A model generated the notes under the pieces. It was given only the letters and a program-made list of their open reading frames with translations. It made no database searches and was not told where the DNA came from. DNA of 64,000 nucleotides from DATJLY01 sp035604615 (GTDB taxonomy: Bacteria > Pseudomonadota > Alphaproteobacteria > ATCC43930 > CGMCC-115725), in the NCBI GenBank assembly GCA_035604615.1, contig DATNID010000019.1, forward strand, positions 62,001 to 126,000. Reading direction: 5' to 3'. Positions 8,750 through 16,643 of this stretch are shown here, piece by piece. A program made the translations under genes and the position numbers. Every line of letters starts with the position of its first letter. Positions within the stretch are counted from its first letter, which is position 1.

Positions 8750-8757
8750 CCTCCCCC
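8750..8757 (-). promoter_or_regulatory. Ribosome-binding site deciding the start of the TPP enzyme
   Basis: The minus-strand sequence GGGGGAGG ends 7 bases before ATG 8742. It makes the internal ATG the likely start and the longer reading from 8799 unlikely. Confidence 0.7.
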
Positions 8758-8790
8758 GCTTGCGACAGAGAGTTTAGCGCCATTTACCTG

Positions 8791-8881
8791 CACCGTCATT
8801 GCGAGCGCAGCGAAGCAACCTCCGTCAGGCAGTGGCGCGGCGCGTCAGGGAGATTGCTTCGCTGCGCTCGCAATGACGGTG
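8791..8881. repeat. Palindromic intergenic element, family B, copy 1
   Basis: Two 28-bp arms, 8791-8818 and 8854-8881, are perfect reverse complements, separated by a 35-bp centre. The right part (8848-8877) is identical over 30 bases to 45079-45108. Its sequence, with CATTGCGAGCGCAGCGAAGC, is of a type commonly dispersed in alphaproteobacterial genomes. It separates the divergent TPP enzyme and FAA hydrolase genes and could fold into a long hairpin in transcripts. Confidence 0.85.
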
Positions 8882-8954
8882 TGGGTAAGGGTTCGCAATC
8901 CCCGCCGCGATCCGCTACAACGCGCCGTTGGCAGCGAGCACGAAGGAGGATCGC

Positions 8955-9890
8955 GTGAGGCTCATTTCATACCGCAAGGACGGAAAGCCCGGGGTCGGCG
9001 TCATGACCAGCGACGATGCATTCGTGGCCTTGCCGCTCGCAGCGCCCGACCTGCCGACCAATCTGCGCCTCATCCTCGCGCTTCCCGATTGGCAGGTGCG
9101 GGTGCGCCGCGCGGTCGAGGGGCGCAAGCCCGATCTGCGCCTCGACCAGGTGGCGCTCGATCCGCTGATCATCGATCCCAACGCGATCTGGGCGCTGGCG
9201 CTCAATTTCCAGTCGCACATCAACGAGACCGGACTCACCACCTCGCCCGACTATCCGCAGATCTTCCTGCGCCACGCCAAGAGCCAGGTGGGGGCTGGAC
9301 AGCCGCTGCTGTGTCCGCCGCCGAGCGTCGCACGCGCCTTCGATTACGAGGGCGAACTCGCCGTGATCATCGGCCGCGGCGGGCGCTACATCCCCAAGGA
9401 GGAAGCGGGAAAGCACATCGCCGGCTACTCGATCTACAACGAGGGCTCGGTGCGCGAGTACCAGGGCCACAACCGCCAATTCGGGCTAGGCAAGAATTTC
9501 GAGCGCTCGGGCAGCTTCGGCCCGTGGCTGATGACGCCCGATGAGTTCGGCAATCCTTACGACAAGCACGTGATGACGCGCCTCCAGGGCAAGACGCGGC
9601 AGCGCGAGAGCCTCGGCAACCTGATCTTCAATGTCGAGGCGCTCATCCACTATCTCTCGATGGGCCACAATCTGCGGCCGGGCGACGTGATCGTCACCGG
9701 CACGCCGGGCGCTCTCAAACCCGATCCCAACGATTACGAGGCCTCGGTCGCGGCGCACGTCAAGGGCGGCGTGCAGTATGCGGGCCGCGTTCACATGAAG
9801 CCGGGCGACGTGGTCGAGGTCGAGATCGAAGGTCTCGGCGTCCTGCGCAATCCGGTGGTGGCGGACGAGGCTGGCTACCGTCCCGACTGA
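8955..9890 (+). CDS. Fumarylacetoacetate hydrolase (FAA) family protein
   Basis: The protein of 311 residues has an N-terminal small domain and the C-terminal FAH beta-roll. Metal ligands Glu132 and Glu134 lie in DYEGELAVIIGR. The third ligand, normally Asp in the segment GYxxxND, is Glu163 here (GYSIYNEGSVREYQ). The GTG at 8955 follows AAGGAGGA (8943-8950) and is preferred to a TTG at 8928. Family members hydrolyse C-C bonds of acylpyruvates or decarboxylate and hydrate ring-cleavage products. Position among catabolic genes suggests aromatic degradation, but the substrate is unknown. Confidence 0.9.
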   Translation: MRLISYRKDGKPGVGVMTSDDAFVALPLAAPDLPTNLRLILALPDWQVRVRRAVEGRKPDLRLDQVALDPLIIDPNAIWALALNFQSHINETGLTTSPDYPQIFLRHAKSQVGAGQPLLCPPPSVARAFDYEGELAVIIGRGGRYIPKEEAGKHIAGYSIYNEGSVREYQGHNRQFGLGKNFERSGSFGPWLMTPDEFGNPYDKHVMTRLQGKTRQRESLGNLIFNVEALIHYLSMGHNLRPGDVIVTGTPGALKPDPNDYEASVAAHVKGGVQYAGRVHMKPGDVVEVEIEGLGVLRNPVVADEAGYRPD

Positions 9891-9893
9891 GGC

Positions 9894-10187
9894 TCAGGCG
9901 GCGGCGGTGGCGCTCGCCGCGGCGAACTTGACGCCGATGGTGCCGGCCTCGGTCCACACCACCGAGCCACGGTACATGCCCATGCCCTGCACCATCAAAG
10001 TCACGGACTGGCCGACATTGACCACGGCGCCGGCGGAGAGGCGCGCGCCGCCCTCGGAAATGTCGATGACGATGCATTGAACCGGTCCGCGCGCCGTCTG
10101 GAGCACGCCGCTCCACAGCAGCTGCCGGCGGCGAGCCTCGCGATCTTCGACCGCGATCTCGGGCGCGTCCCCGTTCGTCACCGGCAT
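9894..10187 (-). CDS. PilZ-domain protein (putative c-di-GMP receptor)
   Basis: A single-domain protein of 97 residues. The c-di-GMP-binding signatures are present: an Arg-rich N-terminal stretch (REARRRQ, residues 17-23, fitting RxxxR) and DISEGGARL (42-50, fitting D/N-x-S-x-x-G). A hydrophobic beta-barrel follows. No output domain is attached, so it probably acts by protein contact. The stop is 3 bases from the convergent FAA hydrolase stop. A TTAA-N7-TTAG sequence lies 49 bases upstream of the start (10237-10251), a possible CtrA site. Confidence 0.87.
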   Translation of the reverse strand: MPVTNGDAPEIAVEDREARRRQLLWSGVLQTARGPVQCIVIDISEGGARLSAGAVVNVGQSVTLMVQGMGMYRGSVVWTEAGTIGVKFAAASATAAA

Positions 10188-10236
10188 GGAAGCGGTCTCC
10201 CGTCTCCGCGACCGTGCCAGGATGGAGCGCGAATGC

Positions 10237-10251
10237 TTAAGCGATCGTTAG
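10237..10251. promoter_or_regulatory. CtrA-like site upstream of the PilZ gene
   Basis: TTAA-GCGATCG-TTAG has one mismatch from the TTAA-N7-TTAA core. It lies 49-64 bases upstream of the PilZ start. Confidence 0.4.
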
Positions 10252-10300
10252 CGGATGAACCCGCGCGCGCGAAAAATCGCGGCGAAGCGGGCCGGCCCGA

Positions 10301-10510
10301 TCAAGCCGCCTGCAGGTTGGTGGCCGATGCCCGGCCGGTGCGGCGGTCGCGCTCGATGTCGAAGGACACTTTCTGGCCTTCCTGGAGCAAACTCATGCCG
10401 GCGCGCTCCACGGCGGAGATATGGACGAACACGTCCTTTTCGCCATTGTCGGGCTGGATGAATCCGTAGCCCTTTTGCGCGTTGAACCATTTGACGGTTC
10501 CGACTGCCAT
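10301..10510 (-). CDS. Cold-shock protein, CspA family
   Basis: This nucleic-acid-binding beta-barrel of 69 residues has RNP1 KGYGFI (residues 13-18) and RNP2 VFVHI (27-31), starting MAVGTVKWFN. CspA proteins bind single-stranded RNA and DNA and melt RNA structure. The ATG at 10510 matches the family N-terminus; the longer frame upstream has no homology and runs through the gap to the flavoprotein gene. About 145 bases separate it from the upstream flavoprotein stop, enough for its own promoter and the long 5' leader usual for csp mRNAs. Confidence 0.95.
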   Translation of the reverse strand: MAVGTVKWFNAQKGYGFIQPDNGEKDVFVHISAVERAGMSLLQEGQKVSFDIERDRRTGRASATNLQAA

Positions 10511-10656
10511 AGCGATCGTTCCATGGATAACGTGCCGCGATGCCCGAGCGCAGCGCGGATCGAACGCGTCGATTCGACGGCACCAGTGTGCGGCAGTCGC
10601 GCCGACCAGCGCAAGGGTTCGTTCCGGGCCGCGGGCAGGGCCTGGCCGGCCCCGGA

Positions 10657-12429
10657 TCAGGACGCGGCGCGCTCGGCGGCGGCGTGGGTCCCGGCGATGA
10701 AGCCCTGGCACGTGGCGCGCGCGAGGCCATGCTCGCTGAAGCCGCCCGCCGTCTCGCCGCAGCTATAGAGGCCGGGGATGATTTGACCGTTCATGTCGAT
10801 CACCTGGCCGCGCCCGTTGATCCTGAGGCCGGCGCGGGTGTCGTGCAGCACCGGCGTCGCCCAGGCGGCGTGGAACGGCGGCTTGGCGATCTTGTAGAGC
10901 GGCTTGGGCTTGCCGAAATCGGCGTCGGCGCCGGCATCGACGAAGCCGTTGTAGCGCGCCACCGTCTGCTCCAGGGTCTCGGGGGGCATCTTCACGCGCT
11001 GGTATTTCATCACGATCTTGCGCGCGAGGTCGGAGAGGCTGTCGGCGGTGAAGAAGAACCCGCCCTCGGCATCGACATCGGGCGGGGCGGGCGTCCACTT
11101 CTCGCGCGCCACCGCGTCGGCGTCGAAGATCGCCCAGATCGGGCCGCCGCCATTGTGATCGTCGCCGATCCCCGCGAGCGCGGCGTTGATGAAGTTGCGC
11201 GGGTCGTACTTGATGTTCTTGGCGTTGAGATAGCTGCGCGGGGTGTAGGGGTCGATCACGTTATAGTTGTTCGAGTTGTATTGCTCGGCGGTCTCGTCGT
11301 AGAAGCGCTGGCCCAGCATGTTGACCAGGATCACATCCTGCCAGTCCTTGACCGGCAGGCCCGAGGCGCGGGCGCGATCGAACACCTTGCTGCCGGGCAT
11401 CCAGCGCAGATTGCGGTAATTGTATTGGCAGCCGACCGTGCCGGGCTTGGTGATGTTCGAGCCGAATTCGCCGGTCTGGTTGAAGAGGCCCCACAGCGAC
11501 GCGCCGATGGCGAGGCCGGCCAATTCGCCGCTCGCGTCCTGGTCCGACCACGGCATGCCGGCAATGCCGCAATACTCCTCGGTCAAATGCGGGTTGAACA
11601 TGCGGCGGAAATTGACGTTGCCGGTCGAGCCGCCGGTGGCGACGACGACCGCCTTGCGCGCGCGAATGGTCACCGTCTTGCCGTTGTTGTCGGCGGCGAT
11701 GCCGAGCACGCGGCCCGCATGAGGCGCCTGGCGATAGATGGCGGTCATCTTGTGCTCGGTCAGGATCTGCACGCCGGCCTTCTGCGCCGCGGCCTCGAGG
11801 GGATGAATGAGGCCGTTGCCCGAGGACATGGTCGCCTGCACCGCCGCATCGGCCGGCTTGCCGGTTTGCACCATGGGCCAGTTCATCACCGCGGCGTGAT
11901 GCTCGCGCAGGACCGAGTTTCCGACCGAATTGCCGCCAAGCGTGTCGGGCTTCTTGTCGACGAACACGACGCCGTGCGCGACCAGAAAGTCGAAGGTGCT
12001 GACGCTGTTGTCGGCGAAGGCGCGGATCACCTCGCGGTCGTTGTAGCGATAGTCCGGAAAGCCGTTGGACTCGACCACCGACCAATCGGTCAGGTCGCGG
12101 AACAACAGGTCCGGCGTGTCGACGATGCCGTATTTCTTCTGCATGGCGGTGCCGCCGCCCAAGGGGACGTTGCCGCCGCTGCAGGTGCCGTGGCCGCCGG
12201 TATGCGGCTGCGCCTCGATCAGGATCACCGACGAGCCCGCCTCGCGCGCGACGATGGCGGCGGGAAGCCCGGACGCGCCTGCGCCGATCACGATGACGTC
12301 CGCCTGGCGCTGCCACTTGGCCGGAGCGCGGGCGGCCTGAGCCGAGGCCGGGCCGGCGAGCCCACCCGCCGCCACGGTTGCCGCGATCCCGCCGCCGCTC
12401 AGAAGCAGATTGCGCCGATTGATGGTCAT
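10657..12429 (-). CDS. Tat-exported FAD-dependent dehydrogenase (fumarate reductase/ketosteroid dehydrogenase-like)
   Basis: The flavoprotein of 590 residues begins with a twin-arginine signal (RRNLLLSGGG, residues 5-14, cleavage probably near ASA/QAA at 28-31), so it is exported folded with its cofactor. The FAD-binding motif GAGASG is at residues 49-54, followed by LIEAQPHTGGHG. The C-terminus has the typical second FAD contact (GLYSCGETAGGF). Related proteins are annotated as FAD-binding dehydrogenases, fumarate reductase flavoproteins or 3-ketosteroid dehydrogenases. No heme-binding CxxCH is present, so electrons must pass to a separate carrier. It is divergent from a substrate-binding protein gene 64 bases away. 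Confidence 0.9.
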   Translation of the reverse strand: MTINRRNLLLSGGGIAATVAAGGLAGPASAQAARAPAKWQRQADVIVIGAGASGLPAAIVAREAGSSVILIEAQPHTGGHGTCSGGNVPLGGGTAMQKKYGIVDTPDLLFRDLTDWSVVESNGFPDYRYNDREVIRAFADNSVSTFDFLVAHGVVFVDKKPDTLGGNSVGNSVLREHHAAVMNWPMVQTGKPADAAVQATMSSGNGLIHPLEAAAQKAGVQILTEHKMTAIYRQAPHAGRVLGIAADNNGKTVTIRARKAVVVATGGSTGNVNFRRMFNPHLTEEYCGIAGMPWSDQDASGELAGLAIGASLWGLFNQTGEFGSNITKPGTVGCQYNYRNLRWMPGSKVFDRARASGLPVKDWQDVILVNMLGQRFYDETAEQYNSNNYNVIDPYTPRSYLNAKNIKYDPRNFINAALAGIGDDHNGGGPIWAIFDADAVAREKWTPAPPDVDAEGGFFFTADSLSDLARKIVMKYQRVKMPPETLEQTVARYNGFVDAGADADFGKPKPLYKIAKPPFHAAWATPVLHDTRAGLRINGRGQVIDMNGQIIPGLYSCGETAGGFSEHGLARATCQGFIAGTHAAAERAAS

Positions 12430-12493
12430 TGGTGTCCTCCCCTTTGGAAGCGACTATAACGGGCGGCTCGAACGCAAGCGAGGACGCGGCTTC

Positions 12494-13453
12494 ATGCGCG
12501 GCATCGGTCGGCGAGTGGCGGCGTGGATCGCGGTGCTGGCGCTGGCCGGCCTCGCGCACGGAGCGCACGCGGCCGACAAATTGCGCGTCGGCAAGCCCAG
12601 CGCCGCGGGCTTCGTCTTCGCGCTCGTCGAGATCGGCAACGCCACCGGCATCTTCGCGCGCCACGGGCTCGAGATCGAGACCGTGACCTTGGCCGGCGGC
12701 GCCAAGCTGACGCAGGCGATGGCGGCGCGCAGCCTCGACATCGCGCTTGGCGGCGGCACGGACTTTGCCTTCATCGCCAAGGGCGCGCCCCAGAAGGGCG
12801 TGGCGGCGATGGCGGGAAGGCCGCTCAACATGGGCCTCTTCGTCCGGCCCGGCGGCGGCATCGACACGGTCGACGATGTGCGGGGGCGCGCGGTCGGCTG
12901 CACCACCGCGGGCTCGTTGACGATGTGGCTCGGCATGGAGCTTGCGCGCCGCAAGGGCTGGGGCGAGGACGGGATCAAGATGATCGCGGTCGGCACGCTC
13001 GAGGAAACCGCGGCGACGATGAAGGCCGGCAACATCGGCGCCTTCGTCGCCAACACCGAAGGCGGATACCGGCTCGAGGCCAAGGGCGAGGTCAAGCTGC
13101 TGCTGCGCTTCGACACGGTGGTGGGCGACTTCCTCAGCAACGTCATCTTCGCCAGCAATGAGCTGATCGCCAAAAACCCCGACGCGGTGCGCCGCTTCGT
13201 CGCCTCGTGGTTCCAGATCGTCGCCTTCGCGCGCGCCAACAAGGACGAGACGCTGCGCCTCACCGCGCCGGTGACGCGGCTGCCGCCCGAGCTCGGCGCG
13301 CGCGTCTATGACGAGCAGATGCCGATGTTCTTCGCCGACGGGCATTTCGCGAAGAGCGACGTCGAAACGGTCAAGCGCTCGCTGGTCGAGCTCGGGCTGA
13401 TGAACGCGGCGCCCGACGACGCTCTGCTCTTCACCGAGGAGTTCCTGCCCTGA
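12494..13453 (+). CDS. Periplasmic substrate-binding protein, NMT1/SsuA-like (orphan)
   Basis: The predicted precursor has 319 residues and a Sec signal peptide (RRVAAWIAVLALAGLAHG, cleavage near AHA/AD). The mature part starts KLRVGKPSAAGFVFALVEIGNATGIFARHGLEIE, the pattern of nitrate/sulfonate/taurine and thiamine-precursor binding proteins. The ATG at 12494 was chosen because the signal peptide begins there. No permease or ATPase gene is adjacent, so transport would need partners elsewhere. The ligand is unknown. Confidence 0.88.
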   Translation: MRGIGRRVAAWIAVLALAGLAHGAHAADKLRVGKPSAAGFVFALVEIGNATGIFARHGLEIETVTLAGGAKLTQAMAARSLDIALGGGTDFAFIAKGAPQKGVAAMAGRPLNMGLFVRPGGGIDTVDDVRGRAVGCTTAGSLTMWLGMELARRKGWGEDGIKMIAVGTLEETAATMKAGNIGAFVANTEGGYRLEAKGEVKLLLRFDTVVGDFLSNVIFASNELIAKNPDAVRRFVASWFQIVAFARANKDETLRLTAPVTRLPPELGARVYDEQMPMFFADGHFAKSDVETVKRSLVELGLMNAAPDDALLFTEEFLP

Positions 13454-13530
13454 GGCCGGCCGCGACTCCGCGTCGCGACGATAACAGGCCGTGCTACACT
13501 CCGGCCCGGCTTTCGGGTGGGGAGGGGGAG

Positions 13531-14538
13531 ATGGGGCGCGGCTTCGTTGCCGTCGCGGCGCGCGGCTTGGCGATCGCCGGCAGCGTCCTCGGCTTCGCGC
13601 AGCTCGCGGCGGCGCAAGGGGACGCGACCATTCCGCATGTCGGCATTCTCGCCCTCGAAGCCCAGGACGGAGCGACCCCCTATTGGGACGCCTTCCGCGA
13701 CGGCATGCGCGCGCTCGGCTACAGCGACGGCAAGACTGTCGTGTTCGACTATCGCTGGGCCAATCACAAATACGCGCAGCTCCCCGAGCTGGCGGCGGAG
13801 CTGGTCAAGCTGCGCGTTCGCATCATCGTCGCCGAGGCGACGCCCGCCGTCATCGCGGCGCGCTCGGTCACGTCCGAGTTGCCGATCGTGGCGCCGTTGA
13901 TGGCCGATCCGGTCGGCTCGGGCTTCGCGCAAAGTCTCGCGCGGCCGGGCGGCAACATCACCGGCCTGTCGACCTTGTCCGCGGACCTTGCGCCAAAGCT
14001 GCTGGAGCTGTTGAGCGAGATCGTGCCCTCGCTGTCGCGGGTGGGCATGATGTGGGACCAGAACATCCAGTCCTTCGCCCTCACGGTGCGCCGGGCCGAG
14101 GCGGCGGCCAAGTCGCGCGGCTTCGCGCTCGAAGTGCGCGGCGTGCGCTCCCCGGACGATCTCGAACCGGCCTTCGCCGCACTCGAAGCCGCGCACGTGC
14201 AAGCGCTCATCATGTCCTTTCCCGCCGCTTCGCTGGTGGCGAAGGGCGACCCGGCGCTTCTTGCGGCCGAGGTAGCGCGCCGGCATCTCCCCGCCGCCTA
14301 TCCCACCGGGGAATCGGTCGCGGCCGGCGGTCTCGTTTCCTATGGGCCGAGCTACCCCGATTTGTTTCGCCGCATTGCGACCTATGTCGACAAGATCCTC
14401 AAGGGCGCCAAGCCGTCCGACCTGCCGGTGGAGGAGCCGCGGCTGTTCGAGCTGCGCGTCAATCTCAAGACGGCGAAGGCGCTCGGCGTGACCATTCCGC
14501 CCGCGATCCTGGTTCGCGCCGACCAGGTGATCGAATGA
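13531..14538 (+). CDS. ABC transporter substrate-binding protein, TrpX/ABC_sub_bind type (orphan)
   Basis: The precursor of 335 residues has a hydrophobic signal (LAIAGSVLGFAQLAAAQ). The mature protein has the family start PHVGILALE, then FRDGMRALGYSDGKTVVFDYRWA and the conserved MADPVGSGFAQSLARPGGNITG. This family (PF04392) usually accompanies a dedicated permease and ATPase, which are absent here. The start follows GGAGGGGGAG. It is the second of three unaccompanied binding proteins between 12494 and 17408; the three belong to different families, so they are not tandem duplicates. Confidence 0.9.
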   Translation: MGRGFVAVAARGLAIAGSVLGFAQLAAAQGDATIPHVGILALEAQDGATPYWDAFRDGMRALGYSDGKTVVFDYRWANHKYAQLPELAAELVKLRVRIIVAEATPAVIAARSVTSELPIVAPLMADPVGSGFAQSLARPGGNITGLSTLSADLAPKLLELLSEIVPSLSRVGMMWDQNIQSFALTVRRAEAAAKSRGFALEVRGVRSPDDLEPAFAALEAAHVQALIMSFPAASLVAKGDPALLAAEVARRHLPAAYPTGESVAAGGLVSYGPSYPDLFRRIATYVDKILKGAKPSDLPVEEPRLFELRVNLKTAKALGVTIPPAILVRADQVIE

Positions 14539-14578
14539 CAAGCGCCGCAGGGGCGGCTTGACGAAAGAGCGGGAAGCG

Positions 14579-15523
14579 TCAGCGCGACGGCGTTGCGTCG
14601 ACCAGGCGGTTGCGCTGCGCGCCCAGCCCCTCGACCTCGGCCTCCATCACGTCGCCGACCTTGAGGTAGAAGCCCAATTGCATGCCGATGCCGTTGGGCG
14701 TGCCGGTCGAGATGATGTCGCCGGGCTCGAGCGCCAATTGGCGCGACACATGCGCCACCTGCTCCTCGGGCGAGAAGATCATCTGGCTGGTGTTGCCGTC
14801 CTGCCGCGTCTCGCCGTTCACCTTCATGGTGAGGCGCAGCGCGTGGCAGTCGGGCACGAAGGCGCGCGGCACGATATAGGGGCCCAAGGGCGCGAAGGTG
14901 TCGTGGCACTTGCTGCCGAACCAGTCGGGACCGGGGACCGTCAATTCGCCCGGCGCGCGGAATTCGCGCACCGTCACGTCGTTGGCGGTGAGGAACCCGG
15001 CGACGCAGTCGAGCGCGCGCTCCGGCGTCACCGCCTTGACCTTGGTGCCGATGACCAGCGCCAGCTCGACCTCCCAGTCGATCTTGTCGTAGCCCTCGGG
15101 CCGCACCACGTCGTCATAGGGGCCGGTGACGCAGCTCGAGGTCTTCTCGAACATGTTGGGCCGCGCGCCGGGCGCGATCCCGTCGCGGGTCTCGCGGCCG
15201 GGGCGGGGATAATTGATGGCGGCGAAGAGCATCTTGGGCGGGCGCGGCACCGGCGCGTGGATGGCGAGGCTCGCCAGCGGCACGCCCGCGATCCCGGCGC
15301 CGCCGAGAAACGCGGCGAGTTCTTGCAGCAGGTCGAAATTCGCCTCCCAGTCGGCCAGGAGGTCGAGCATGCTCGCGACCGCGAGCCGCCGCCGCGTGCG
15401 GCCCGAGGCGCCGAACCGCTCGAGCGCCGGGTTGAGCGCCACCGCCCGCTCGCCGATGACGAGCGCGACGAAGGGCGGGCTGCCGCCGCTCGAGACGGTG
15501 GCGAGCTTGAAGGGGGCGTTCAG
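14579..15523 (-). CDS. FAA hydrolase family protein, probable fumarylpyruvate hydrolase; candidate CTG start
   Basis: The protein of about 314 residues has the FAH fold with metal ligands in WEVELALVIG and the Asp in ANDVTVREF, and the signature STGTPNGIG. Directly downstream of gentisate 1,2-dioxygenase, it is well placed to hydrolyse fumarylpyruvate or maleylpyruvate to pyruvate and a C4 acid. The family N-terminus (NAPFKLATVSSGG) begins right at the upstream gene's stop. The only start-like codon there is CTG at 15523, overlapping the dioxygenase stop as CTGA, with GAGGTG about 6 bases upstream. The next in-frame candidate is a GTG some 27 codons later, which would cut into the conserved domain. 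Confidence 0.87.
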   Translation of the reverse strand: MNAPFKLATVSSGGSPPFVALVIGERAVALNPALERFGASGRTRRRLAVASMLDLLADWEANFDLLQELAAFLGGAGIAGVPLASLAIHAPVPRPPKMLFAAINYPRPGRETRDGIAPGARPNMFEKTSSCVTGPYDDVVRPEGYDKIDWEVELALVIGTKVKAVTPERALDCVAGFLTANDVTVREFRAPGELTVPGPDWFGSKCHDTFAPLGPYIVPRAFVPDCHALRLTMKVNGETRQDGNTSQMIFSPEEQVAHVSRQLALEPGDIISTGTPNGIGMQLGFYLKVGDVMEAEVEGLGAQRNRLVDATPSR

Positions 15524-16545
15524 TGCCGCACCTCGTCGCGCAGCACGCCCAGGCGCTGCATCAGGTCGCGGTCGGTCATCATGAAGATGATGGCGTCGGT
15601 GTCGGCGCGGTGGCTCACCCAGTTGCCGTGCGGCACGGTGAAGATGCTGTTGCGGCCCCAGGCGAGATCGCGCTCGCCCACGCGGCTCGAACCGCTGCCC
15701 TCGGCGACGACGCAGATGGCGGTGGCGGTCGAGCGGGTCTGCGCGGTCGGCTTGTTGGGATCGAGCCCGACCAGGAAGCAGTCGATCAGATCCATCGCCG
15801 GGCCGCCATTGAGCGGATTGGTATAGCGCAGGGTGCGCGAGCCGTCCTCGGCGCGCGGCGTCTCGGCCAGCGCCGCCTTGGCCGTATCCCATGGATAGCG
15901 ATAGAGCGGCGAATAGCTGCGGCGGTCGAAGCTCGCTTGAGGCACCAGCCCCGAAGCGGCGAAGGCGGCGTCGGGAAGCTGCACCGGCATGTTCCTGGCC
16001 GGGCCGGGCTCGAAGCGGATGGTCTCGAGATGGCTGTGGATCGGCACGTCGAGACCGTCGAACCACACCATGCGGGTCGAGCCCTTATGGACATGTTCGT
16101 GCCAGGTCCAGCCCGGCGTCAGGATCATGTCGCCCGGCGCCATCGGGCAGGACTTGCCGTCGACCAGGGTCTCGGCGCCTTCGCCTTCCATGACGAAGCG
16201 CAGCGCGCCCATGGTGTGGCGATGCGCCGGCGCGACCTCGCCCGGCATCAGGATCTGCAAGGCCGCCACCAGGTTGGTGGTGAGGCCGGTGAGGACCGAG
16301 TTCGACGCCGGCTTGCGCAGCGACAGGACGCGGCGGTCGGCGGTCTCGATGCTGGTGGCGCGCACCGCCTGGGTGATGAGCGGCTCGACCTGCTCCCAGC
16401 GCCACAGCAGCGCGGGTTCCGGCCCGTGCCGGGGGCCGCCGGTGCGGCCCTCGTCCTCCCACAGCGCGCTCATGTTGGCGGCGTTGAGCGCAGCGCGAAA
16501 GGCGGCGGCTTCTTCGGCCGTGTGCGGAGCAGTGGGTTGGGCCAT
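15520..16545 (-). CDS. Gentisate 1,2-dioxygenase
   Basis: This bicupin ring-cleavage enzyme of 341 residues opens gentisate (2,5-dihydroxybenzoate) to maleylpyruvate using Fe(II) and O2. The N-terminal cupin has the metal-binding pair His108 and His110 (AHRHTMGALRFVMEGEG) and a third histidine in GWTWHEH (149-151). The family sequence KPASNSVLTGLTTNLVAALQILMPGE is present. The start at 16545 follows GGAGGA (16551-16556); a longer reading to 16647 lacks support. It is coupled to the FAA hydrolase gene, making a two-step gentisate module; a maleylpyruvate isomerase is not adjacent. Confidence 0.93.
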   Translation of the reverse strand: MAQPTAPHTAEEAAAFRAALNAANMSALWEDEGRTGGPRHGPEPALLWRWEQVEPLITQAVRATSIETADRRVLSLRKPASNSVLTGLTTNLVAALQILMPGEVAPAHRHTMGALRFVMEGEGAETLVDGKSCPMAPGDMILTPGWTWHEHVHKGSTRMVWFDGLDVPIHSHLETIRFEPGPARNMPVQLPDAAFAASGLVPQASFDRRSYSPLYRYPWDTAKAALAETPRAEDGSRTLRYTNPLNGGPAMDLIDCFLVGLDPNKPTAQTRSTATAICVVAEGSGSSRVGERDLAWGRNSIFTVPHGNWVSHRADTDAIIFMMTDRDLMQRLGVLRDEVRH

Positions 16546-16550
16546 TACAA

Positions 16551-16556
16551 TCCTCC
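16551..16556 (-). promoter_or_regulatory. Ribosome-binding site of gentisate dioxygenase
   Basis: GGAGGA on the minus strand lies 5 bases upstream of ATG 16545 and sets the start of the dioxygenase. Confidence 0.7.
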
Positions 16557-16643
16557 GGGCGTCGCGTGAATTGTCGCGCCAGATTTGCATTGCGCCCCGT
16601 TCGCGGTCAAGCTGCGCGATCGGATTGCACGGAGCCTGCCCGC

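Noticed and set aside
8743..8799. N-terminal extension of the TPP enzyme
   Set aside because: The extension has low-complexity residues, and GGGGGAGG directly precedes the internal ATG at 8742.
7384..8958. 524-codon plus-strand frame over the TPP enzyme gene
   Set aside because: Shadow frame; the minus-strand reading has the ThDP motif and a ribosome-binding site.
10268..10281. Rho-independent terminator after the cold-shock gene
   Set aside because: The hairpin CGCGA-AAAA-TCGCG is short, and the run of T lies within the loop rather than after a stable stem.
10540..12459. 639-codon plus-strand frame over the flavoprotein gene
   Set aside because: Antisense to a Tat-exported FAD protein with intact motifs; its own translation has none.
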